Shown one piece after another: positions 1 through 10,619 of a DNA stretch of 64,000 bases. The stretch's first letter is position 1. Each line of letters begins with the position of its first letter. Under the pieces are notes generated by a model, which did not search any database, had not been told where the DNA came from, and saw only the letters and a list, made by a program, of their open reading frames with translations. The DNA is from Torymus aiolomorphi (Eukaryota > Arthropoda > Insecta > Hymenoptera > Torymidae): contig CM070874.1 in assembly GCA_036365515.1 (NCBI GenBank), positions 46,127,083 to 46,191,082 of the forward strand, written 5' to 3'. The position numbers and the translations under genes are program-made.

Positions 1-186
1 ACTTACCTGTACGTGAAGTTCGATCGTAATTATATGAGGAAGCCTCGTTCGAAGAGATTATGGATGTAGTTCCCCCTCCCCCCAGGCAGAGACACAGCAC
101 TTCTGAGTGAAACGAAATACCCCCACCAGTGACGCCCCCGCCTGCGCCCCGCAGCGACAGCGCCCGGCAAGAGGTCCTCATTCTTT
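1..186. repeat. Left inverted terminal repeat of the DIRS-like element
   Basis: Bases 61-186 are the reverse complement of 4166-4291, with scattered mismatches. They include a GC-rich block around the shared TATATGAGGAAGCCTCGTTC motif. Compared with the right repeat, the left one has about 31 extra outer bases (1-31), the length asymmetry expected of DIRS1 terminal repeats. It is probably cut by the window edge. Confidence 0.75.
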
Positions 187-253
187 CAGAGTCTTGTATT
201 AAAATTGCTAGATTATATGGGTATGGGCATTGTTTCTATACATAGGGTGGATA

Positions 254-371
254 ATAATCTCTTCGAACGAGGCTTCCTCATATAATTACGATCGAACTTC
301 ACGTACAGGTAAGTTCGTTTGATCGTTCAATTATATGAGGAAGCCTCGTTCTCGAGATTATGGATGTAGTT
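254..371. repeat. Internal complementary region (ICR) of the DIRS-like element
   Basis: Bases 254-314 are an exact or nearly exact reverse complement of 1-61, the outer end of the left terminal repeat. Bases 332-371 are the reverse complement of 4279-4318, the outer end of the right repeat, with one visible mismatch. The two halves are joined by about 17 bases. In the accepted DIRS1 model this region templates the joined ends of a circular replication intermediate. Confidence 0.75.
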
Positions 372-449
372 TTTAAGAGTTAGCAATTTTAATTATCATT
401 CTTTATTTTTAATAAACCTTATTACAAACAATTGTTTCCCGCAATCTGC

Positions 450-1461
450 TTATATTTCTAATATCGCATTAGCGTAACTTTGCTTGTTAACCGTTATCGG
501 GTTTTTATAAAACCGTGCAAACACCTCCGAATTTTCCGTCCATCCTACAGTACTGCGGATTAAACTTATGCCTATACCTCTAGATAAGGCCGCTGACGTA
601 GACGCATGTCTCGCAGAATGCGCCGTAAATATCGAAGTATCAATACCGCTTTTCTTTAAGACAGTTTTTATCATTTTACTTATATAGTTTGTGCGAAATC
701 GCCTTATGCGGGTTCCTACTAGATATAAATAATTTATCCTCACCTTTCCTAATACTTTCAGTAGCTTCTAAATAACTACTGATGGCCGATGCCACACATA
801 AATTTCTATCTTTTTCAAATTTTGGTATAATCAGTAACGGTTGAAATCGTCCTAATCCCGACGTTTTTATTGCGTCCGGAATTTTGATCTGTAAACCGTC
901 ATCATTACTTATTATATTACTTATCTTTATACAAGCTAATGTCTGAGCTCTATGAGCAGTAATTAAGGCTAAAAGAGTAACAGTCTTTTCTGCTAAAGAT
1001 TGTAAACTTAAACTACTATTTTGCTCTGTCTTTAGATATAATAATACTACTGACACATCCCAAGTAAACGGATACTTGGGCTTGGACGGTCTTAATTTTG
1101 ATAACCCTTTAAAAAATCTACTAATTATCAAATCATCTCCAACTTTATCTTGTGATAACAATGAAATTGCTGATCTATAAGAATTTAACGTGGCATATGA
1201 TGCCCCTAAATTATAATTTTCTGTCAAAAATAACAACAGACTCTCACGGGATGGTACATAGATTTTCCTATTTGATGTTTTACAAAATTTTTGCCATTTT
1301 TTAATTCCTGAATTGTACTGTTTTAGCGTCGAATTCGATAAAGATGATAATAATATAGTTATAGATTCCGACGGGATGTTCATTCTTTCAAACGCTTTCC
1401 TGAAACTTTGCCTGCTATCAAGGATAGATGACTCGCCATCGGATGCTGTCGTAACCTGCAT
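450..1461 (-). pseudogene. Tyrosine recombinase of the DIRS-like element (one frameshift)
   Basis: Two overlapping minus-strand frames make up this gene: 676-1461 (261 codons) and 450-743 (97 codons). Together they carry the tyrosine recombinase signature: an Arg in the TAHRAQTL motif, HSARH (the HxxR box), a downstream Trp (VGWT) and a candidate nucleophile Tyr in FARFYKN. The N-terminal part resembles the SAM-like core-binding domain. The frame changes between 676 and 743, so the catalytic C-terminus is disconnected from the rest. The enzyme would integrate circular cDNA without target duplication. Confidence 0.8.
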
Positions 1462-1488
1462 GGAGATATAAGCAAATTATTGTTCGGC

Positions 1489-2660
1489 TTAAAATATCAG
1501 TACTTTTCCTACTAATAAAGCTTTGAATAATGGATGCCAGGGTTGGTTTGCCCAGTCCGGAACAACTATTATTCCCGTTGCTTTATCTTTTCTAATTTTT
1601 ACCAAAGACTTTAATATAAGGTTGAATGGTGGAAATGCATAAAATTTTAACTTTGTCCATTGCACCGTAAATGCATCTATATCCTCTGCCTTCTCATCTG
1701 GCATCCAAGAACAATATTTCATACATTTTTTATTAAATTTGTTAGCAAATAAATCAATATTCGGCATACCGAATCTTTTTTCAATTTCTTTAAAAACTTT
1801 ATTAGACAACTCCCACTCTGCGTCATCATTATTAATTCTCGATAATCAATCTGCATCTTTATTATCCGCTGACGCAATGTAGGAAGCAAAGAGAAAAATA
1901 TGTCTTGATTCCGCCCATTGCCATATTTCTTTAGCTAATTTATGATACTTTAAATATCTCACACCACCCATTTTATTTAAATATGAAATGGCGGCAGTAT
2001 TATCTATTCTCAACAAAATCTGGCAATTCTTCTCATGTACTGCTAATTTCTCCAATGCAAATTTTACAGCCAACAATTCCCTATAATTTATAGTGTTCTC
2101 TCTGCTCCAATGTCCAAACACCAAACCAACTATTTTTATGATCCGTTGCGCCCCAACCCGTGTCAGAAGCATCAGTAAAAATTACTAATTTAAAATCACA
2201 TGTTTTTACAGGATTCCACGATATATCTATTGAATTTTTCCATTTAAAACGTAAATACTTCCTACTACTTTTATGTATTGACACTGAATAATAAGCGTCT
2301 TCTAGATCTATATTACTCATAAAAAATCCTGGGAAAATTAAATTAGATGTTACACGAATATTTTACATTTTAAAATGATCAACTGCTATAAACTCATTTA
2401 AATGTTTTAAATTTAAAATAAATCTAAAACTACCATCATCTTTTTCAATTAAAAAATAACTAGATAAAATTTGTTTCTTATTCGGTTTATAAGATTCAAT
2501 AACACCTTTATCTAATAAGGATTTTATTGTCTTTCGTATTTTGTTATTTCCGTCTTTGATTCAAACTTATTAATTTGTATGTATATTTGATACACTGTTT
2601 TATTAAATTTAATCTTGTAACCTTGTATAGCATTTAAAACAAAAGCATCACACGTAATTT
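1489..2660 (-). pseudogene. Reverse transcriptase/RNase H region of the DIRS-like element (frameshifted)
   Basis: Several minus-strand fragments lie here. 2081-2320 contains LEDAYYSVSIH (RT motif A region) and FTDASDTGWGA (start of the RNase H fold). 1846-2172 continues RNase H (INYRELLAVKFAL, then RIDNTAAISYLNKMGG). 1489-1809 has the DIRS-typical tail with DLFANKFN and PPFNLI. From about 2320 to 2660 only broken RT similarity remains, recognisable as a FRFILNLKHLNEFI-like stretch. The YxDD region is not in an open frame. At least three frame breaks make it nonfunctional. Confidence 0.75.
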
Positions 2661-2712
2661 TTTCCCAGTTTTTTTACAAATTTTTTAAGTCTACCAGCTT
2701 TTTTACCTACAT

Positions 2713-4139
2713 CTATTTTGGAAATTTCTGCTGCTTTGGATTGTACCTTTGTTGGTTTGGTCCGAATGACCTTTGGTTGAAAGGTTGCGTTCTGTTTCTG
2801 AAAAACAATCTTGATCTGTTTGGGATCTGCTGTTGTTGACTGCCTGCAGGAGTAAATCCCGGCCTTCTCGTCTGCAGGCCTTGCACGTTTAAATTATTAT
2901 AAGTTTTAGCTTGTAGAGGCATCTTTTTTGTTTGTTGTTTTAAATTTTGTGCTGATTTTTCCAATGTCTGTTTTTCTTTCAATCTAGACGCTAATTCCTT
3001 CCCAAAAAGAAATTCATCTGTATCTGCATCTTTTAATAATTTTCTTTTATCTTTATCAATTATTGGTATTATAAATGTCATGCGTGACTGTGTTTCATCA
3101 AAAACTGTATGCATAATCAATTTTGCTGGCTCATTAAGTTTTCTAACGAAGTCCTCTGTGTCCACGCCATCTTTTTGTTCTGCTATATTTTTAATAGCTG
3201 ATCCCAAGGCCGCGAGGGCAGAACAAGCTAATTGTTGCCTTTTGTAAAAATCCTCATCTCGTTTCGCAGCTGATTCCGTTAAAATAGTTGAAATTTCTGG
3301 GTTCAATTTTGGCACAATTAACCCTTCTGGTCGACTGTATTTTTTGGTTAACTTTTCTAGATCGTCGTCTATTAACCCTTTCTTAAACCAATATTTCCAA
3401 CGTTTAGCAATTGATGAGTGCAATTTTAACTCTGCCTCCTCTTCTTCAACTGGGTCGTCCCCAAGAGCTGTTAATATCCCATCACTTAATGGTTCTTCCT
3501 CATTCTCTTTATCCTTCTCTGACTCGACATTTTTTATTTCGCCTCGCTCTATTTGTTCATCTTTCCCATCAACTATTTCGTCTGGAAAAAGGAAATCATT
3601 TATTCACAACATTGACTTTTCTGCGGCAAGCGCATTTGCTATTTTTTTCTCCAGATTTGTTAAATGGTAACTCTCAAAATCATTATTCCAATGTAATTCC
3701 GATAGAAATTACAGTGTGCAAGCGGCAAGCGCAAATCTTTGTTATGTAGTAGGTATTCTCCGTGGCGAGAACTTCTGAGAATACCTCTCCCATCTCGTGT
3801 TTACATGCGGCGAGCGCGCGTGCCGGTTTTGACTAGCAACACAAACGGCACAAGACGACATGGCTACTTTCATTTAAAATACAATTCGTTTTATTCTTTA
3901 TATTAATCCTATCCCAACATACCATTCTCTTGGTCCTTTTGTCCTTCAGAATTCTGTTCAGAATTGTCACCTTCGCTGTCACCTTCCTCGGATTGCTCGC
4001 TTGTATCGTCCTTCTCTGCTACCACTTTGTCTATCATCTCCTTCAACTTTTTCACATGACGCTCAAGATCCTCCACTTCTTCTCTTTTTCTCTTACTCAT
4101 GTTAAAAAAACTCTCAATGTACTTATTACTCTCACACAT
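2713..4139 (-). pseudogene. Gag-like region of the DIRS-like element (fragmented)
   Basis: Two open pieces remain on the minus strand. 3909-4139 encodes a charged N-terminus (MSKRKREEVEDLERHVKKL, coiled-coil-like, then Ser/Glu-rich). 2713-3423 encodes 236 codons ending in a basic, Gln/Asn/Arg-rich tail (NQQRYNPKQQ) that could bind nucleic acid. The intervening 3424-3908 has stops. Position directly upstream of RT and composition fit a DIRS gag; no zinc knuckle is visible. Confidence 0.6.
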
Positions 4140-4165
4140 GTGCTGTCTCTCTCGCTGAGCGAAAA

Positions 4166-4319
4166 GGAATGAGGACCTCTTGCCGGGCGCTGCCGCTGCG
4201 GGGCGCAGGCGGGCGCGCCACTGGTGGGGGTTTTTCGTTTCACTCAGAAGCGCTGTGTCTCTGGCTAGGGGGAGGGGGAACTACATCCATAATCTCAAGA
4301 ACGAGGCTTCCTCATATAA
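4166..4319. repeat. Right inverted terminal repeat of the DIRS-like element
   Basis: This is the reverse complement of the left repeat, including the GC-rich block and the motif CCTCATATAA near the outer end. Homology to the internal complementary region stops at about 4318-4319, which marks the element end. Confidence 0.7.
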
Positions 4320-4559
4320 CTATAATTATATAAGCAACCATGTATAAGAGTTGAACTTTGAATTTGAATAATTCCATAACCGAGTTAACAAACGATCTGA
4401 ATTTTCGCACAATTATAGGGAATCAATCGAAGAACAATAATATTAAGTTTTTGGAATGATGTAACCTTTTTCATTTGGGTCGCCAACCTCCTTAACTGAC
4501 ACTGCCGCACGGATTCCAAAGTTCAACTTCGAAGATGACACAGCTATGCCTCTGAAAAT

Positions 4560-5290
4560 CTGAGTGAGACACGTCAAAGGACTTTAAACTGCATATCAAT
4601 TAGACGACGAAATTGTCAAGATGTTAGTAACTAACAAGTTTAGTGAGTCTGTTAGAAAATGGTATGATGCTCAAGAAATCGCGGCGGGACAACATGAAAA
4701 CGTTGAAACTCTCATTAAGGCCATTAAAAGTATATTGATAGCACTTATCGATGATCATGAAAATTCCAAAAAGTTCGAGGCGCGTCGAAATCAGTTAGAG
4801 AGCCACATTCAATAATAAGGCGTCGAAGGTCATCTAAGTTTACCAAGCAACACAACATACTTGACTCGGCATGACGATAGACATTCAACAATGCCTAGTA
4901 ATCGTACGCTCGTGTGTTATCGATATACTTCGGTTAATGGTAATGCAATTCGTACATATTTATTAATAAATTTTCTAAAACAACCCGTTCAACCAAGGAA
5001 GTTAAGTGCACGAGGTGTACTTTCATTAAAGCTTAATTGATAATCTAAATATTCTTTTTGTGGATAAACAAAAGTAAACTTATCCAGATTGACTTCCAAT
5101 TGCGCTTATTGAGGACGTCCCTATTAAAAATAATCACGTGAGGTTTTCGATCATATTCTCACGTGAGTACTCACGTGAGTACTCACGTGAATACTCACGT
5201 GATTATTTTTAATAGGGATTACTGCCATTATGCAACAATTCGGATTGGCAGCCAATCTGGATAAGTGTACTTTTGCGTTTATTTACAAGT
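4560..5290 (+). pseudogene. Decayed Ty3/gypsy retrotransposon fragments
   Basis: 4621-4815 is a 64-codon open stretch (SESVRKWYDAQEIAAGQHEN) that looks gag-like, with low certainty. At about 5220-5290 the plus strand reads MQQFGLAANLDKCTFAF, which matches the conserved RT segment after the YxDD box of Ty3/gypsy elements. An inserted CACGTG foldback (5118-5219) separates the pieces. 4320-4560 holds no recognisable feature. Confidence 0.45.
5118..5219. repeat. Small foldback repeat with five CACGTG palindromes
   Basis: The outer arms are complementary: TCCCTATTAAAAATAATCAC on the left, and its reverse complement ending in TAATAGGGA on the right. Between them CACGTG recurs five times, three of the spacings being filled by a repeated GAGTACT/GAATACT unit. 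It sits inside the decayed gypsy fragment and is therefore younger than that fragment. Confidence 0.7.
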
Positions 5291-6212
5291 AGTTACCCTG
5301 GTAGACATCTTAACCATATTCTAGATATCAAGTAGCTAATTTTCAGAATATCGTTAATTTTTAACCAGAAATTAGTTAGACACCCCGGTAAGAACGTCCC
5401 CTTTTTAGCTTGAAATCTGGCTATAATATGCTTAAGCCGTGGTAAACATATTAACCAGAAATTACCTAGGGTTCATTTTATTTCATGGTTACGAGCAATA
5501 TAGTATAGATAGAAGTTTGCGTCTATATATCAGAACGTATGAAATGCGTGGATTAGGTGTACGGGATGGCCGATAATGAAGCCTAGGAGGTGCACTCCAT
5601 AAGTTTTTGTGTCTAGGTGTCTAGGTGTTTAAAAAATCATTACGTCGAAATAATTAAATATAGAATATAAATTTCAGAAAAATATTTTATCGAAAAAATA
5701 ACATGATTCCAATAGCTGAAAATAAAGAAATCATATTCTATAGAACGTTCATATTTTCGAAAATGCTAAATTTAAGAGAAATAAAAAGGGCCAATCTTTC
5801 GAAATATATTATGTAGAATGCACAATAATAATTTAAATTTTCGAAAACAAAAATATAGACAAACCTTTTTAGAATTTTTAGCTATTCGAAATGCAATTGT
5901 TTAAAGATAAAAATTTGCAAATGTAAAATATAGAAAGTCCAATATTCCAAAAACACAAATTTAGAAGGTTTAAACTTTCGAAAAACCAATTAAGAATATT
6001 CAAACTTTCGAAAAAAACATACTAACCTCCAAATAGAATTTTTGTCAACTTTATTGCATGAAACATGCAATAATTTGATCTTTTCGACATTTTAAACTTT
6101 CGAAAGTATGAACTTTTCGACATTTTGAGCTTTCGAAAGTTTGATCTTTCTACATTATGAACTTTCTATATTTTGAACTTTTCGTACTATAAACATTTTG
6201 TAGTTGGAATTT
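5290..6212. other. AT-rich noncoding stretch with scattered TTCGAAA words
   Basis: No open reading frame is supported. From about 5640 the sequence is very AT-rich, with irregular recurrences of CTTTCGAAAA and TTTCGACATT, probably a decayed simple or satellite-like repeat. Nothing else is recognised. Confidence 0.4.
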
Positions 6213-6598
6213 GGGGGGGGGGGGGGTCCAAAGTTTAGACGACTCACTTGAAAATTGAAGTCAACTATAGACGTGCTCGGTTTCGATATAAGCTACTGCA
6301 GATTGTGCAAAATTTCGAAATTCTAAATTACGAAAATCATATTTTCGAATGTAACAATTCTAATATGATTTCAAAGCAAATATAACTTGTTTCTAATGAT
6401 TTATTTCGAAATATGTTTATTGTATCCCTATTAAAATTCTATTAATGAAATTCGATGTTTTGGACAGTAGGTGAATTGTTAAATTCGAAAATATGATTTT
6501 CGTAATTTAGAATTTCGAAATTTTGCACAATCTGCAGTAGCACGTCTATAGTTGACTTCAATTTTCAAGTGAGTCGTCTAAACTTTGGACCCCCCCCC
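6213..6598. mobile_element. Palindromic (foldback) element with poly-G/poly-C ends
   Basis: The left arm (6213-6361) begins with a run of 14 G and GTCCAAAGTTTAGACGACTC. The right arm (6470-6598) is its reverse complement, ending in a run of C. Arms of about 130-150 bp flank a loop of about 110 bp. It is noncoding, with the shape of a MITE-type foldback element. Confidence 0.7.
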
Positions 6599-6890
6599 GT
6601 AAATTCTATATTATTAAAATAAATATATCGAATTACGTCTTATAAAGAGATAGTTGCCCTGCGCAATGTAATAATCTACCAGCCTACGCAGTTTTGAGCT
6701 CAAATGTCAACGGCACCCTAAAAAATTTTGCGAACAAAAATAACCGAAATTTCGTTCGCAAAATTTTTTAGGGTGCCGTTGATATTTGGGCTCAAAACTA
6801 CGCAGGCTGGTAGATTATTACATTGCACAGGGCAACTATCTCTTTATAAGACGTGATTCGATATATTTATTTTAATAATATAGAATTTGC
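6599..6890. mobile_element. Palindromic (foldback) element
   Basis: Arms 6601-6735 and 6755-6888 are reverse complements with few mismatches. The outer end reads AATTCTATATTATTAAAATA and the inner part contains GGCACCCTAAAAAATTTTGC. It abuts the preceding palindrome with only a base or two between. Noncoding. Confidence 0.75.
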
Positions 6891-7017
6891 CGAGTTCTGC
6901 CGGTAAAACAGAGTGCATGAGTACCACACCCCCTTAAGGTGGTACTTTGTAAAATCGATTTCGACATCATCAATTTTCGACATTATGAATTTTTAATTTT
7001 CTACATTCCATGTTTTC

Positions 7018-7885
7018 CATGATAAAAATTTCTAATATCCCTAGTGGAAATTTAATTTGGGCAAAACGGTTTAAAACAATTCGTAACTGTTCAAATCTGT
7101 TTAAAACTGTTTATTAGTGTAAATTTTTGGACGTTTAAAACAGTTCTAAACAGTTATGAACAATTTTGAACAGTTTTGAACAATTTTGAATTTTTGTATT
7201 GAAAATGTACTGATCAGACATTTATTTGATCAGTTTAAAACAGTCTTAAATAGTTATGAACAATTTTAAACAGTTTCAAACAATTCAGAATTATTGTATT
7301 GAAAATGTACTGATCATCAGGAAATTATTTGAAATAGTTTAAAACAGTTTTGAACAGTTTACAGCAGTTTTGAGCAAATTAAATTTCCAGTAAGGAAGCG
7401 ACTTTTCGTCATATCGGCGACGACGGCGACATTAATAACTGTTCAAAACTGTTCAAAACTATTCTAAACAAATTCATATTGTTCAAACGAAAGTTCAGAA
7501 CGGATTAAAACTGTTCAAAATTGTTTGAAACCATTCATAAATGTTCAAAACCATTTAAAACTGTTTAAAACAGTTCATAACTGTTCAAAATTATTTTAAA
7601 CTGTTTTAAATAAATTCTTATTAATTAATAATATTTTAATACAAAAGTTCGAAACAGTTTTAAATTGTTCGTAAATGTTTAAAAAAGTTCAAAAGTGTTC
7701 AAAACTGTTTAAAACTGTTCATAATTGTTTAGAACTGTTTTAAACGTCCAAAAATTCACACTAATAAACAGTTTTAAACGATTTTGAACAGTTTTAAACA
7801 ATTTTAAACAGATTTGAACAGTGACGAATTGTTTTAAACTATTTTGAGCAAATTAAATTTCCACTAGGGATATTACTTTTATGAA
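7018..7885. mobile_element. Large foldback element made of degenerate GTTTAAAACTGTTC units
   Basis: The ends are inverted: ATATCCCTAGTGGAAATTTAA at the left and TTAAATTTCCACTAGGGATA at the right. The interior consists of dozens of degenerate 10-12 bp units of the type GTTTAAAACTGTTCA, reading as the complement in the left half and direct in the right half. An element with a minisatellite core, noncoding. 6890-7017 between this and the previous palindrome shows nothing else. Confidence 0.7.
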
Positions 7886-7919
7886 AAAAATAGTATATTA
7901 CATACCTAAGCCAGTAAAA

Positions 7920-8330
7920 TAAGAAATAAGAGGCTTCGCCTCGGTCGACAATTACATGTGATCTGAGGCTTTCTTTTTTATTGGCCAAGGTGTGTATACT
8001 ATTTTTCTGCTCAACGGCGCCGGAAAGCGGCAACTTCGTTTCGCGCAGCGGCCGGGAAGTTGGCGCTTTCCGGCCGGAGGGCAGAATATAGTATATTGCG
8101 CACCAAGGGAGGAAAAAACTTGGACAGTGCACAGCTCGTGTAAATTGCCACCCGAGCCGAAGGCGAGGGTGGCAAACACGAGCTGGGGGCTGGCTAATTT
8201 TACTCCCGTGGAGCGTATACTATTTTTTTGCCTAGCGAGGCCGAAAATACAATCGGGCGCCGGGAGCGAAAGTGGTACTTTCGGCCCGCTAGACAAAAAA
8301 ATATTCTATTTTTTGATACCCACCCTATTC
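7920..8330. repeat. GC-rich modular hairpin repeat, copy 1
   Basis: A GC-rich island in AT-rich surroundings built from successive hairpins: GAGGC-TTC-GCCTC near 7930; a stem around 8020-8075 with GGAAAGCG pairing with CGCTTTCC; AGCTCGTGT...ACACGAGCT around 8133-8190 with an inner GCCACCC/GGGTGGC stem; and a stem near 8225-8305 pairing CTAGCG-GGCCGAAA with TTTCGGCC-CGCTAG. The word GTATACTATTTTT precedes at least two hairpins. A related copy lies at 29165-29385 in opposite orientation. The open frames through it on both strands are by-products of GC content. Confidence 0.65.
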
Positions 8331-8346
8331 TAAGACCGAATTTGTT

Positions 8347-8533
8347 TTTTTATTAAATAATGGCAGTGCAGTTTTTTTATTAAATAATAATAAATAAGCA
8401 ATACATAATATACCTATGTAGAATACTACTTATGCTATGGTACATAGTTTGACATTACAACGGAATTATAAAAATCGTAAAAAAGATTATTATTTAATAA
8501 AAAAACTGTACTACTATTATTTAATAGGAAAAA
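8347..8533. repeat. Short foldback repeat
   Basis: TTTTTTTATTAAATAAT-type arms near 8347-8390 are complementary to 8490-8533, including GCAGTGCAGTTTTTT against its complement. The loop is AT-rich. Noncoding, probably a small MITE. 8534-9310 downstream contains no gene or clear repeat that I can support. Confidence 0.5.
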
Positions 8534-9310
8534 CAAACTTGGTGTTGGCATAATATAGCTTTGCTTTAACGCTTTTATAAAAACAGCAGGTCAGAGGCAC
8601 TCCGTTGTAACGTAAGGGATAACCTAAAATCCCAAGGTTTAGTGCCAAAACTGAGGTTATATTCGGTTTCAGTGGGACAAAGTGCATGGGGATATCTTAG
8701 TCTAATCCATTGCAGAAACCATTTCTTTTTTTTTATTTTGTATGCCTGTGTATTATAATAGAAAGTAATAATATACATATAATATTATTCTAATAAAAAC
8801 ATAAAATTACAGAATCTTAACGTTTTTAGAAATTATTGCAACTTTGCCCAATTTCGTACCCGTAAACGCCTCTTGGACCATGTAGGACCCACTACATTTA
8901 TGCACAATGCCCCATCAACTGTACTGACTAAAACTAAATTCTGAAACTCATAAATTTTTAGTCTTCTATCATATTTACAGGATCCAACTCTTTAAATAAA
9001 AAAAATCTCTTTTGATACCTTTTTACTCGAAAATAAAACGTTCAATAATTGAAAAATCGCAAAATGAACTTTTCTGTCTCCGATCACTTCTTTGAGTACT
9101 AAAAAAATGGACAAGAACATAAAAGAAACAAATGTAACAGTCGTTCAGGTTCGCTTAAAACCTAAGAACATGACCAAACATTTAGAGTTGGAGAATTATA
9201 TAATTAGTTTCGATATTTTACGGTATTTTTTATAAAATAGGTCTTCCAGGACCTACACGGCTATATAACGGGTTATTCTTGATAATTTCACTCTGCTTCG
9301 ATTGCACTAT

Positions 9311-9562
9311 TAAGAGACTGTCCACATAGTGGGTTTTGGGCTTTGATCTTTGGGCAATGTGTAAAAAAATCGTTGTCGGTCATCTTGTAAATTCACAACC
9401 CGTGGTTGAAGATGAACAGAACTTCTATACAACTGAGTACTGACATAACCTTATAATTGACCACGGATTGTGAATTTACAAGATAACCGACAACGATTTT
9501 TTTTACACATTGCCCAAGCCCAAAGCTCAAAGCCCAAAATCCACTATGTGGACAGTCTCTAA
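9311..9562. mobile_element. Palindromic element with AGAGACTGTCCACATAGTGG ends
   Basis: The left arm (about 9312-9410) and right arm (about 9458-9562) are reverse complements over about 100 bp. They begin with AGAGACTGTCCACATAGTGG and end with its complement. A loop of about 50 bp separates them. Noncoding, MITE-like. Confidence 0.75.
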
Positions 9563-9575
9563 CAAAAACACAATA

Positions 9576-10161
9576 TTAAGGGGGTTAGTGCGATATTGGC
9601 TTTTCTTAAGAATTTCTTGAAACTTGCAGGGTAGACTCATATTACTATTATACGCAGTATCTGTAAATTTCAGAAAGCCTAGCTTCCCCGTTTGTGAGAT
9701 ATAAGCTCCCAAAGTTACGAAATTTAACACGGTGTCTTATGGGACCGTCGTCATGAAATGTAAAAAAATGAACGTTTTCGTCAATAACTTGGAAAGTTTT
9801 CTTAAGACTTGAAAGAAAAAGAGATATGTTACTAAGAACAATACTTTGAATGTCCTCTGCAAATTTCAGGAAGCCTAGCTTCACCGTTTTCGAGATACAG
9901 TTGTTTAAAGTACGTAGCCTCAGGGTAGATGACGCCGCGCGTGTCCTTGTGTGCGTGTAAACAAACGAAGGCTCGCTGCGTGTGTGTCTACACAGACGTA
10001 GCGCTTCTATGTGTATGTACACACAGATGAAGCGGCGCTATGTGTGCGTGGACAGTCTTGCGTGAAATTTTGAGAGTGGGGAGACTCGAGAGAGCGTGAG
10101 GCGTACGGCGTTCGACCAGCTGTACTTTTGGCTTGTATGTTACCGCACTAACCCCCTTAAC
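9576..10161. mobile_element. TTAA-flanked MITE (TTAAGGGGGTTAGTGCG ends)
   Basis: The element starts TTAAGGGGGTTAGTGCG and ends in the exact inverse, CGCACTAACCCCCTTAA. It has short terminal inverted repeats and the TTAA target duplication typical of the piggyBac superfamily. It carries no transposase. Its interior phrase GCCTAGCTTCACCGTTTTCGAG recurs in the element at 43830-44393, so the two belong to one family. Confidence 0.75.
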
Positions 10162-10619
10162 CCGGTTGAAAATTATGTAGCCGAAATATGTATTTGGTCA
10201 CGTGACAAATTCGAACGCTTTGATACGTATTGTTAGAGGCGCCAAATACTCAAGTTATGAGCATTTATAGTAGTTTTGTGATAATAAATATAAATTAAAA
10301 AAAAATTTTGTTTCAAAACCATAACTTTGGACATATGCTTATAACTTGATATTTTCATATGGCAAAGTATCTTAGTACCAAAGTTCGGTCTAAATCCAAG
10401 ACATTTAGATAGAGGGCAGTCTTCCGCTGTTATATAATTGTACGGGTATAATATAAGAGCCTGGCATCGGATATCCTCTTCACTGTAACAAAAAATATAT
10501 ACTTGAATGAAACTTAATTGAGTAGATCGAATATTGATAAGCATACTTGAAAATACTTAAAAAAGGCTTTTTAGTCCGAAAAATGCTGTCTCAAAAAAAT
10601 ATCTATAGAATGAAAATTT
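10162..10619. other. Noncoding stretch without recognised features
   Basis: AT-rich, no supported frame or repeat structure. Lies between the TTAA element and the GC-rich promoter region. Confidence 0.3.

Larger units (their letters stand above)
1..4319 (-). mobile_element. DIRS1-like tyrosine-recombinase retrotransposon, degraded
   Basis: The element reads on the minus strand: gag-like region, reverse transcriptase/RNase H, then tyrosine recombinase. This is the order of DIRS-type elements, which integrate with a recombinase instead of a DDE integrase. The ends are inverted repeats: about 32-186 is the reverse complement of about 4166-4319. A third block at 254-371 contains the complements of both ends side by side. 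The left end may continue beyond the start of the window. All coding regions carry frame breaks, so this copy is not autonomous. Class assignment is firm; exact ends are approximate. Confidence 0.85.

Noticed and set aside
7839..8333. Open frames of about 100 codons on both strands over the GC-rich hairpin repeat
   Set aside because: They mirror each other through the hairpins, start in repeat sequence and have no recognisable motif.
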